Below are positions 44,808 through 51,772 of a stretch of 64,000 nucleotides of DNA, piece by piece. Position numbers and translations under genes: made by a program. Under the pieces are notes generated by a model that saw only the letters and a program-made list of their open reading frames with translations, did not search any database and was not told the origin of the DNA. Within the stretch, counting starts at the first letter, position 1; each line of letters starts with the position of its first letter. This stretch comes from Nitrosopumilus zosterae (lineage in GTDB: Archaea; Thermoproteota; Nitrososphaeria; Nitrososphaerales; Nitrosopumilaceae), in contig NZ_AP026695.1 of NCBI RefSeq assembly GCF_025998175.1, positions 1,242,760 through 1,306,759 of the forward strand. Reading direction: 5' to 3'.

Positions 44808-46313
44808 TTAATCAAACAAGGATTCTGGTTGGTATCCACTTGGTTTTGATGTTGAAATAGATTGAGGAATCTTCATGATGCCTTCTTTTATTAAGAATTG
44901 AATTCCTTGTACAAAGGAATTGTCATCTATGGAACCGTCAGCCCACCAACCTGCATTGTTCTTTACCCATGATGGAATGTTATTTGCGCTTCCACCAGAG
45001 CCTTGAACTGTGGGAGGAATCTTCATGATGCCTTCTTTTATTAAGAATTGAATTCCTTGTACAAAGGAATTGTCATCTATGGAACCGTCAGCCCACCAAC
45101 CTGCATTGTTCTTAATCCAATCAGGAATTTTTTGTACTGGAATTGTACCATCAGCTGCAAATATTGGAACTTCGATTTCTAAATAGTCAGCTGCACCAGA
45201 GGGAGCAATTCCTTCAGGAGATAATCCATAAATCCAAATAACATAACGAGCAACGCCAGGATCTTCTTTTACTTTCATGCTAATAGTGTGTTGGCCTGAT
45301 GGAGAATAGAGAAACTTTCTGCCTTCTTCTTGTGCAATTGATCTTAGAGGTTTCAAATTTTCATCGACAGTTAGAAAGTCAAACTGAACTTGGTTCAAGT
45401 ATTCAGTATCATCATATTTGTTAATGAAACTAATTAGCCAATCCATTTCACAACCCACTACTGGTTCTTCAGGACCATAGAAGATATGCACCTGATAATC
45501 AAAGTTCTTTGTAGGTTTTTTTATGCCAACTGTCTTTTCAAAATCAATTTCACATCCTGCTGCTTCAAGCTCATCCAAAGTTGATACAATGCCTTCAAAA
45601 GGACTAGTTTGCACATTTTCTTTATACTCTAACAATGAGAATTCGTATTCTGTAGGTGGAATTCCTTCAGACACATGTGTGTAAGTTTTAGCTTTTATTG
45701 GAAATGGAAAATCATCTACAATCCATACTTTGCTTCCAACTCCCCCGGTCTTCCAATACATTTGAACAGTTTCCCATGTGCCTGCTGGAACAGTAATTGT
45801 TTCAATTGCTTTTGGAAGTACTTGCTCGCCTCCAATGTTTCCAATCTTACCCCATGATGTTGCTTTGAATTCTTTTGGACCTTTTCCGCCAGAACTGGAA
45901 TCAGATGTTGCAAATGCAGAAAGCCATACTACCGAAGACTTGAAAGCACCTCTGTAAACGCCTAATTCAGCACTGCCTCCTGTAGGTTCTGGCGCAATTT
46001 TTCCTAATTCCATTTCACCTACAATTCGTTTGTTGCCATCATAAACTACAACTTCAGCTAACCATTTGGTTTCGCTTCCGACTTGTTTGTCACCTTTTAT
46101 CCACAGATCCATTTCAAATTTAGCACATTCTTTGTAGTCTACATGACACATCAAATATGAAAAAAAGTCTCCTTTCTTGAGACCTTCACCTGCATACCAG
46201 GATCCTTCTTTATCCACACCACCAGATTGGAATTGTGCAAATGCAGACGGAACAGATATTGAACCTAACAATAAAGCGGCAAATATAGGAATAATTAACA
46301 ACAAGCCTTTCAA
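44808..46313 (-). CDS. Secreted protein with two C-terminal WIKNNAGWWADG repeats
   Basis: 501 aa with signal peptide (cleavage near AFA-QF). A large N-terminal domain of about 370 residues (GVDKEGSWYAGEGLKKGDFFSYLMC..., WIVDDFPFPIKAKTYTHVSEGIPP) is shared with the protein at 51.8 kb. Then come two 50-residue-period copies of 'IPDWIKNNAGWWADGSIDD...QGIQFLIKEGIMKIP'. One copy of the same module ends PstS. The repeats are encoded by a 100-bp identical DNA segment. Probably surface-associated; enzymatic role unknown. Confidence 0.8.
   Translation of the reverse strand: MKGLLLIIPIFAALLLGSISVPSAFAQFQSGGVDKEGSWYAGEGLKKGDFFSYLMCHVDYKECAKFEMDLWIKGDKQVGSETKWLAEVVVYDGNKRIVGEMELGKIAPEPTGGSAELGVYRGAFKSSVVWLSAFATSDSSSGGKGPKEFKATSWGKIGNIGGEQVLPKAIETITVPAGTWETVQMYWKTGGVGSKVWIVDDFPFPIKAKTYTHVSEGIPPTEYEFSLLEYKENVQTSPFEGIVSTLDELEAAGCEIDFEKTVGIKKPTKNFDYQVHIFYGPEEPVVGCEMDWLISFINKYDDTEYLNQVQFDFLTVDENLKPLRSIAQEEGRKFLYSPSGQHTISMKVKEDPGVARYVIWIYGLSPEGIAPSGAADYLEIEVPIFAADGTIPVQKIPDWIKNNAGWWADGSIDDNSFVQGIQFLIKEGIMKIPPTVQGSGGSANNIPSWVKNNAGWWADGSIDDNSFVQGIQFLIKEGIMKIPQSISTSKPSGYQPESLFD
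44864..45113. repeat. 100-bp direct repeat, 150-bp period
   Basis: 44864-44963 is identical to 45014-45113, including silent positions, inside the C-terminal coding region of the secreted gene. Confidence 0.95.
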
Positions 46314-46395
46314 ATCTAAAAAAAATTGCCAAAACGGATAGTTAAAGGTTATTCAAATAAGCAAATATAGAGGAAAATGCGCAGTAATTCCAGAA

Positions 46396-46563
46396 ATGTG
46401 CGAATGTTCCAAAGTGCACTTGTTCGAAGTTGAATTCAAACTGGATGGCATGACAGTTGTTCCAACTCACAAGAATTGTGGATTTGGGTTAGATGAGAAA
46501 CAAGCTGACAAGTTCCAAAAAGAATTAGTAAAGTCTTGGGGCTTTGAGGAAGATGAAGATTAA
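46396..46563 (+). CDS. Small conserved-looking protein, start uncertain
   Basis: 55 aa from ATG 46396: MCECSKVHLFEVEFKLDGMTVV, then THKNCGFGLDEKQADKFQKEL and an acidic end. The frame is open upstream to a stop at 46339-46341 and reads KYRGKCAVIPEMCEC, which looks coding, yet offers no ATG/GTG/TTG. A rare ATT start near 46351 is possible. Cys at the N-terminus and in KNCGFG may bind metal. Confidence 0.55.
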   Translation: MCECSKVHLFEVEFKLDGMTVVPTHKNCGFGLDEKQADKFQKELVKSWGFEEDED

Positions 46564-46599
46564 GTAAAAAGAAAAAATAGATTTTAAGATACTATCGAA

Positions 46600-46743
46600 T
46601 TATAGTTGTCCGACAGCTTCTTTGCAAACGCTAGTTGAGCATTTGCAGTCATGACTGCAAATACAATGACCTTGCATTGCACAATCGCATTCATATTCTG
46701 GATCTCCGCTCTCAGCTTCGCATCCACATGCTTGATCTACCAT
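46600..46743 (-). CDS. Metallothionein-like Cys-rich peptide
   Basis: 47 aa with nine Cys and two His: ACGCE, ECDCAMQGHCICSHDCKCS and VCKE. Repeated CxC pairs with acidic residues resemble bacterial and plant metallothioneins rather than zinc ribbons. It probably binds Cu(I), Zn or Cd in clusters. An ammonia oxidiser with heavy copper use is a plausible setting, but function is inferred from composition. Confidence 0.65.
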   Translation of the reverse strand: MVDQACGCEAESGDPEYECDCAMQGHCICSHDCKCSTSVCKEAVGQL

Positions 46744-46806
46744 GATAATTCTGTAATTATACTTATTTTAAAAGGTTAGTACAAAAGACGAGAAATTACT
46801 CCATTT

Positions 46807-47679
46807 TCAAAGAATCCCAAGGATATCATTGCATGATTTTTGTATGAGATTGGCTTGTTGTTCAACTAAATTCATATCTGCCTCCAGATCAAATGCAACT
46901 TTTAAGATATGAATATGATCTTGCTCCCTATTCAAGGCATTCTTGATTTTTAAGAAATTTTCTTTGTTAATCCACCCCAGATAAAAATAACAGTCAGAGA
47001 GCCTCGAGTTTTTTACAAAGAATTCATATTTTCGTTTAATAGTTTGGGAATGGTTATTTTTTTCAACCAAATCAGAGAACCCGATAGTTGATTTTAGCAT
47101 TCTTTCTAGTAATGGAGGAGTAGCTCGCTCAATTCCCACAGTTTGAGAAACAATCGAGATATGCTCATTGATTTGATTTTTTTCCAGTCTTCTTAGAAGA
47201 TCAAGCATGTGAGAAGGACTAACTCGCAGGTTGTTTAATGAAGTGATTGCATCTGCCAAATTAAAAGCAGCACATTTTTGCCAACAAGGGCCAAAAACAT
47301 CAGAAGATTGAATCGATTCTTTTGTTTTTTGGCAGCAAAACAGTGATTCAATCAAAGAATTTTTGGCAGAATCAGTATAAAGTGAAGAATGTTTTTGATT
47401 AATCTTTGATAAAAGCATCCTTAGTTCCCAGGAGTCATCCTGAATGATCTGAAGTTTATCATATTGAAGAAGCTGTTTTGATTGCGTTTCAGAAAATGAC
47501 GCATGATGAATCATAACAAACTCGTTTTCATACGGTACTACTTCTTGTCCGGATTTTCCATCAAAGACAAAGACATCATAGTCACATGAATCATCATTGA
47601 TTTCGGATGTTCTGCATCCACCCAAACCAACTGGAAAACTAGTCAATTCGTGTTCAGAAATGAATTTTTTAACATCCAT
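46807..47679 (-). CDS. Possible nucleotidyltransferase-fold protein
   Basis: About 290 aa from ATG 47679 (MDVKKFISEHEL); the frame opens 42 bases earlier. The N-terminus FPVGLGGCRTSEINDDSCDYDVFVFD resembles the 'G(G/S)..R....D.D.D' site of pol-beta-type nucleotidyltransferases (Asp dyad in DYDVFVFD). The rest is helical, with a Cys-rich patch (FCCQKT, GPCWQKC). It lies upstream of tRNA-Glu on the opposite strand. Family call tentative. Confidence 0.55.
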   Translation of the reverse strand: MDVKKFISEHELTSFPVGLGGCRTSEINDDSCDYDVFVFDGKSGQEVVPYENEFVMIHHASFSETQSKQLLQYDKLQIIQDDSWELRMLLSKINQKHSSLYTDSAKNSLIESLFCCQKTKESIQSSDVFGPCWQKCAAFNLADAITSLNNLRVSPSHMLDLLRRLEKNQINEHISIVSQTVGIERATPPLLERMLKSTIGFSDLVEKNNHSQTIKRKYEFFVKNSRLSDCYFYLGWINKENFLKIKNALNREQDHIHILKVAFDLEADMNLVEQQANLIQKSCNDILGIL

Positions 47680-47790
47680 AAATTCAATGCCTTTGATTTT
47701 TCTATAAAGGAACCAACTCACAAAGTTTTACAAATTCATGCAAAGTCAAAACATTTCCTTTAAATTGAGATTTAATTTGTTTTTCATCAA

Positions 47791-47865
47791 GCTCCTATAG
47801 TGTAGTCCGGTTAAGCATTTTGGCTTCTCAAGCCAAAGACTCGGGTTCAAATCCCGATGGGAGCA
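47791..47865 (+). tRNA. tRNA-Glu(CUC)
   Basis: Acceptor GCUCCUA/UGGGAGC with A73, D arm GUGUAGUCCGGUUAAGCA, anticodon stem UUGGC/GCCAA with loop UUCUCAA (anticodon CUC), T arm CUCGG-GUUCAAAU-CCCGA. No intron, no encoded CCA. 75 bases. Donor for hemA-dependent tetrapyrrole synthesis as well as translation. Confidence 0.95.
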
Positions 47866-48069
47866 GGCTTAATTCTATTCAAAACCAGAGACTTTAACCA
47901 AAGTAACAATTCTCCCTTCAGAGAATTAATTGTCAGTGCCATTATAGTGAACAAATCACGGAGTTGCTGAATGGTTATCTTGTCAATTCAAAAATGGTTC
48001 AAGCCTCAACGGATTCAGATCATAAATGATTGGAGAAAACTGAATTGTTTTTACAAACCCATTTTATTT
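47866..48069. other. Intergenic, nothing identified
   Basis: About 200 AT-rich bases between tRNA-Glu and the 81-aa zinc gene's stop. No ORF above background, no second tRNA and no clear C/D boxes. Confidence 0.5.
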
Positions 48070-48315
48070 TTATCTTATACACAAATCGCATAATGTTTCC
48101 CATATCATACTGTTTACAGGTTTGAATCGATTACCACAGTTTGTACATGTATTAATCAAAACCACTCTATTGATGAGGCGGTTATTTTGTATTTTAGTAT
48201 CATCTTCACTCATGATTTTTTCCTTAATTTTGTTGATATCTTCACTTGATAGAGACATATCAAATTCTACATCTCTTGTAGTATTAGATTTGTTGCTGTT
48301 CTGCTTTTTTTCCAA
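48070..48315 (-). CDS. 81-aa protein with C-terminal zinc knuckles
   Basis: Charged N-terminus (SLSSEDINKIKEKIMSEDD) and a C-terminal ribbon TCTNCGNRF ... TLCDLCIR. Its start overlaps the 99-aa gene by 32 bases. Last gene of the TFB-led operon. Confidence 0.65.
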   Translation of the reverse strand: MEKKQNSNKSNTTRDVEFDMSLSSEDINKIKEKIMSEDDTKIQNNRLINRVVLINTCTNCGNRFKPVNSMIWETLCDLCIR

Positions 48316-48583
48316 AATATTTTTCCAATATCTGTGAAATCTTTTCTAGAGATTTATCCTGCATGCCATCATCCCATAGTGTTTTTAATTCATCTGTCAT
48401 CTTCTGATCATCTAGAATCTGTTGTTTTAATTTTTCAAGATTATCTTTGGGATATGCAAGTCTTGGAATCATAAAATAATTGTAGTTCATTCCAACTAGA
48501 ACAAAATCGTCCCCAGATAGTTTTATTTTATAATCCCTCTTCATCACATGATCTTCTGTAGGTGATATGGACATACTTTTCAT
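48284..48583 (-). CDS. 99-aa hypothetical protein in TFB operon
   Basis: Soluble protein: a beta-like N-terminus (DYKIKLSGDDFVLVGMNYNYFMIPRL) then helices with Lys/Asp/Gln. No Cys. Its ATG overlaps the 68-aa gene's stop by 4 bases (ATGA), so expression is coupled. Confidence 0.6.
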   Translation of the reverse strand: MKSMSISPTEDHVMKRDYKIKLSGDDFVLVGMNYNYFMIPRLAYPKDNLEKLKQQILDDQKMTDELKTLWDDGMQDKSLEKISQILEKYFGKKAEQQQI

Positions 48584-48786
48584 GACTCAATATGATGTAC
48601 AGTCCAATCTTTTATTGCCATATCTGTTCGATGTTCTTGGCATCTTACATGGGGACACGGAACCAATCTGCGACAATCTCCTTCCTCGCATTCACGATAA
48701 TGGCCTGGAATGTTCGTGCCTTTGGGAGATCTTAACAAATCGTTTTTCTTTGTCTGTAAAACAGTTTTATTTTTCAACATAGTCAT
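48580..48786 (-). CDS. 68-aa Cys/His protein with RLVPCPHVRC motif
   Basis: The core is HYRECEEGDCRRLVPCPHVRCQEH, resembling the 'RPCPfvsCRhHL' segment seen at the start of some bacterial sigma-factor-like HTH proteins; C and H residues could bind zinc. Only 13 bases after the TFB stop and coupled to the next gene. Function unknown; the sigma-like resemblance is short and tentative. Confidence 0.6.
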   Translation of the reverse strand: MTMLKNKTVLQTKKNDLLRSPKGTNIPGHYRECEEGDCRRLVPCPHVRCQEHRTDMAIKDWTVHHIES

Positions 48787-48799
48787 AATTTTTTAAATC

Positions 48800-49729
48800 C
48801 TAGTTAATTGTGGAAAAAAGACCTAGTTTTGCTTTAAACTCTTGAATTCTATTTCTTATTGAAACTGTACTTGTTCCTGCAGCTTCTGCTATTGCAGTTT
48901 GAGACATTGATTCGCCTGTAATAATGGATGCAGCATAGATCACAGTTGCTGCAATAATTTCAGGATTTTTACCAGCTGTAATTCTTGCATCTTGGGCTGC
49001 ATCTAAGATTTGTACTGCTTTACGGATTGTTTTCTCTGATACATTCATCTTACTTGCTATCTTGGTGATGGATTTTATTGGATCAGCAATAGATACAACA
49101 AATCCTAATTCTCTAAACAATATGCGGTATGCTCTGGCAATCTCTTTTCTGTTAATCAAAAACTGATTTGCAATTTCTATTAATGTTCTATTGTGTCCTA
49201 AATCTCTGCATGATGCATACAAACATGCAGCAGCTATTGATTTTACAGTTCTACCACGAATAAGGTTTCTCTCAATTGCCTTTCTGTAAAAAAGCGATGC
49301 TCGCTCAATTACTGTATCAGAAAGGCCTAACTTTGATTGTACTTTGTCAAATTCTTGAAGTGCAAATCGAAGATTCCTGTCTGCAGAATTTTTTGTTTGT
49401 GATCTACTGTCCCATTTTCGTAGTCTGTCAAACATTTGAGTGGTTTTTGAGGAGAGGGGCTTTCCTACTGCATCTTTATTTTGAATTCCAATTACCGTGT
49501 TTAATCCTTGATCATGTCTTTTTAGTGTCAATCCAGGTCCTGTCCTAGCGGTGTCCCCTGTGTCTGAAATGAGTCTATGTTCTCTGCCTCGTTCCTCTGT
49601 ATTTTCTAAAATAACATATCCGCAGTTAGAACATGCAATCTCACCGGTAACCTCGTCAGTCACTAATTTGGAAGCATGACAATAATTGCAAAATACATTT
49701 TCTTTTGTGATTTTTTGTAAAATTGGCAA
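48800..49729 (-). CDS. tfb: Transcription initiation factor IIB (TFB)
   Basis: 309 aa. Zinc ribbon C14-x2-C17 and C33-x2-C36, B-finger region GREHRLISDTGDTARTGPGLTLKRHDQGLNTVIG, two cyclin repeats (RTVKSIAAACLYASCRDLG and NPEIIAATVIYAASIITG) and the C-terminal TSTVSIRNRIQEF helix that reads the BRE. Complete. It shares an operon with several tiny zinc proteins. Confidence 0.96.
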   Translation of the reverse strand: MPILQKITKENVFCNYCHASKLVTDEVTGEIACSNCGYVILENTEERGREHRLISDTGDTARTGPGLTLKRHDQGLNTVIGIQNKDAVGKPLSSKTTQMFDRLRKWDSRSQTKNSADRNLRFALQEFDKVQSKLGLSDTVIERASLFYRKAIERNLIRGRTVKSIAAACLYASCRDLGHNRTLIEIANQFLINRKEIARAYRILFRELGFVVSIADPIKSITKIASKMNVSEKTIRKAVQILDAAQDARITAGKNPEIIAATVIYAASIITGESMSQTAIAEAAGTSTVSIRNRIQEFKAKLGLFSTIN

Positions 49730-49738
49730 AAATATTCA

Positions 49739-49897
49739 CTAAGCTGAAACAGACATTTTTTTAACAATGCAATCAGAATGAATTTCTTTATCCGTATTTC
49801 GATTACATTTGTGGCAAACAAACTCAATGGGTTTTTTACAAACATGGCAATTTTGACATATTTCCATTCCACGTCCACATTTTCGACAAGAGTTCAT
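49739..49897 (-). CDS. 52-aa multi-knuckle zinc protein upstream of TFB
   Basis: Four knuckles: SCRKCGRG, ICQNCHVCKK, FVCHKCN and EIHSDC. The pattern looks like a compact double zinc ribbon. It ends 9 bases before the TFB start on the same strand, so it likely begins that operon. Confidence 0.65.
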   Translation of the reverse strand: MNSCRKCGRGMEICQNCHVCKKPIEFVCHKCNRNTDKEIHSDCIVKKMSVSA

Positions 49898-49993
49898 CAA
49901 TTAGACTATGGTGTTGTTTGTATTAAAGGCATGTAAAATTAGTGCACGCTAACCCTATTTTTAGAATTTAAAATTAGATAAGATGTGCAAAGA

Positions 49994-50227
49994 TTATGAT
50001 GTAATTACATGACCTTGTGCATTAATTAAATTCCCACACATTTTGCATTCCCATCCACCATTAGAATTTATCAATCCCTTTGTAATTTTCAACGTATTAC
50101 AAACTTTGCAACGAACAGATATGTTTTCATTTTTTGGTAGATGGGTTTTTTCATGTACTCGAACATTATCAAAAGTATATGATGTTCCTTCCCACTGAAA
50201 ACTACATTTGGTACATTGATATTTCAT
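49994..50227 (-). CDS. C2H2 plus zinc-ribbon small protein
   Basis: 77 aa from ATG 50227 (MKYQCTKCSFQW). A finger YQCTKC...HEKTHL is followed by a four-Cys ribbon (VRCKVC..., WECKMCGN). The frame opens at 50269, but that start would overlap the preceding tiny gene by 32 bases; ATG 50227 leaves a 10-base gap. Its finger is a clear relative of the one in the 42-aa gene at 50371. Confidence 0.7.
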   Translation of the reverse strand: MKYQCTKCSFQWEGTSYTFDNVRVHEKTHLPKNENISVRCKVCNTLKITKGLINSNGGWECKMCGNLINAQGHVITS

Positions 50228-50237
50228 TTTGGTCTTT

Positions 50238-50366
50238 TTATTCCACATTCTCTTGTTTTTTCCACACATTACATGCAGGGCACCTGTTTGTTAACTTGTT
50301 TGCTATTTTTTTTAAGAACACGTTACCGCAATTCTCACAGGATCTCAAATCATCCATTACAATCAT
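50238..50366 (-). CDS. 42-aa zinc-ribbon peptide
   Basis: SCENCGNVFLKK and RCPACNVWKK form a CxxC-x17-CxxC ribbon. It lies 4 bases after the 50371 gene and 10 before the 49994 gene, in a four-gene train of tiny zinc proteins. Confidence 0.65.
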   Translation of the reverse strand: MIVMDDLRSCENCGNVFLKKIANKLTNRCPACNVWKKQENVE

Positions 50367-50370
50367 GGTC

Positions 50371-50499
50371 TTATGCCGTTTTTCCTACAACGTGTGTTGC
50401 CTTTTTTTTCAAATGAGTCTTTTCGTGAAGAAATAATTTTTGAAGATCATCTTCAGAGAAATCCCAAGTAAATTTGCAGTGTTTGCAATGATATGTCAT
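50371..50499 (-). CDS. 42-aa C2H2-type zinc finger
   Basis: YHCKHCKFTWDF ... LFLHEKTHLKKK gives C-x2-C...H-x4-H with a basic tail, closely similar to the finger at 50227. Starts directly after the stop of the 36-aa gene (TAA-ATG). Confidence 0.65.
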   Translation of the reverse strand: MTYHCKHCKFTWDFSEDDLQKLFLHEKTHLKKKATHVVGKTA

Positions 50500-50610
50500 T
50501 TATTTTTGTATATCCTCTGGTTTCGTTTTTTCAGATTCAGTGAATAGGTTTACGTCCTTTGACGTCTTTTCTTGTTTTCCTTTCAATCTTGCAAAAATAT
50601 TTTTTAACAT
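50500..50610 (-). CDS. 36-aa basic/acidic peptide leading the zinc-finger train
   Basis: MLKNIFARLKGKQEK then an acidic-polar tail. No Cys. Its stop abuts the next ATG. A TATA-like TTTATAAG (minus strand, about 50629-50636) lies about 22 bases upstream, so it is the likely first gene of the train. Confidence 0.45.
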   Translation of the reverse strand: MLKNIFARLKGKQEKTSKDVNLFTESEKTKPEDIQK

Positions 50611-50805
50611 GATTAACTAGGTCATTACTAGCTTATAAACACAGAAAATTCCACCTGTTAGACAACAATACGTAGCTGAGTAGTCAATTCAGTCCTTCCT
50701 TGCAGATATGCAGACTCACACCACTACGATACTAACATTACGTCAATTTTGCTTATAGAGTTTCTTCAAGTACAGGTTAATTAGGATAAAAGGACAATTA
50801 ACATT

Positions 50806-50904
50806 ATGAATACAATGAAATCACACAGTCAAAAAACTTGTTCAGACTGCAAGAGAGTACATTGTCAGAGAGGATGTAACTGTGATTGTCATTGGGAGCC
50901 ATAA
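50806..50904 (+). CDS. 32-aa Cys-rich peptide
   Basis: CSDCKRVHCQRGCNCDCHW: six Cys and two or three His within 20 residues, metallothionein-like. TATA-like CTTATAG near 50752 suggests a promoter. First of three overlapping or adjacent tiny genes. Confidence 0.6.
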   Translation: MNTMKSHSQKTCSDCKRVHCQRGCNCDCHWEP

Positions 50905-50913
50905 AAAACAATT

Positions 50914-51090
50914 TTGACACACGGTATTTTTACTCAAGAAACATGTACTCATAATGCAAAAGTCAGAATGGCAGGACTCAAGGACATGTACGAATGCACA
51001 AATTGTCATAAGTTTATCCCCATGATTAAACCAAAAGAGATTGATCATGCAGCTCCTCAATATTTAGAGAATGGTTGGGAAGATGACTAA
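50914..51090 (+). CDS. 58-aa zinc-binding small protein
   Basis: A TTG start at 50914 keeps the first ligand pair in TCTHNAKVRM together with the knuckle ECTNCHKFIPMI; the ATG at 50974 would lose it. Acidic C-terminus. It lies 10 bases after the previous tiny gene and overlaps the next by 8 bases. Confidence 0.55.
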   Translation: MTHGIFTQETCTHNAKVRMAGLKDMYECTNCHKFIPMIKPKEIDHAAPQYLENGWEDD

Positions 51091-51172
51091 GATTATTCTA
51101 AAACATCAAACTAGAATAAAATGTGTTTTTTGTAGTCTGCATCAGGTTAAGCAACATGACAGAATGTTTTAG
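51083..51172 (+). CDS. 29-aa zinc-knuckle peptide
   Basis: IKCVFCSLHQVKQHDRM has CxxC followed by H..H. The start ATG overlaps the previous stop (ATGACTAA), the same junction sequence as at 23.86 kb. Ends inside the converging 96-aa gene's last codons. Confidence 0.5.
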   Translation: MTKIILKHQTRIKCVFCSLHQVKQHDRMF

Positions 51173-51459
51173 ATGTCCTTCAGGTTGGAAAGTACTCTTT
51201 CAAGGTCTTGTTTTTCATATCTTAGGCTTTTGACTGTTGTATTGTCTTGTACTAAGGTAGATGAAAATTTCTGCAACATCAATTTGTTTTCATTAGAAAG
51301 TACAGAAGTCATAATTATATCATTTAGAGTCTTTGAATGGTGAAAAAGTAGTCTTGTATCTATTTTTGCATCGGCATTTTTTGCCAAAGAAATTTGGTTG
51401 ATCAGTTCATTATTAATCTCATCTAATATTTTTATGAGTGTATTTGAAACAAGTGCCAT
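51169..51459 (-). CDS. 96-aa helical hypothetical protein
   Basis: All-helical, likely a small coiled-coil: TLIKILDEINNELINQISLAKN, FHHSKTLNDIIMTSVLSNENK and YEKQDLERVLSNLKDI. No cysteines. Not recognised. Confidence 0.6.
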   Translation of the reverse strand: MALVSNTLIKILDEINNELINQISLAKNADAKIDTRLLFHHSKTLNDIIMTSVLSNENKLMLQKFSSTLVQDNTTVKSLRYEKQDLERVLSNLKDI

Positions 51460-51772
51460 GCAATACTAGAGTCATTCTAGTTAATTAAGCTGCAATAATC
51501 CATTATCACATATTCAATCAAATATTCTGATAAAACCCGCCAAAGGAATTAAAAATAGATTTTTCATACTTCAAGAAAATCTCAGCAGATATGCCTGAGA
51601 TTGCTACTGCAATAATCAAAATAACTACTAAATTTGATTTTTTATTTGTCCACTAAACACTTGAGTTTCATACATTGTTAAAAAATTTGTTTAGTTCAAA
51701 TCTTAACAGGGTTGAACGATTAAAACAGTATTTTACACGAAACAACAAGATATTGTAAAATGAAAAACACAT
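51460..51772. other. 313-bp interval with promoter-like duplicate and degraded membrane ORF
   Basis: The minus strand has an open stretch encoding SNLVVILIIAVAISGISAEIF-like membrane sequence (one helix) but no start codon. The plus strand has a 21-codon ORF at 51591-51656. Bases 51566-51596 match 56983-57013, directly upstream of the CBS-TrkH gene. Confidence 0.45.

Noticed and set aside
50914-50973. Start of the 58-aa gene at ATG 50974
   Set aside because: It would drop the TCTH ligand pair; TTG 50914 keeps the whole metal site and a normal 10-base gap.
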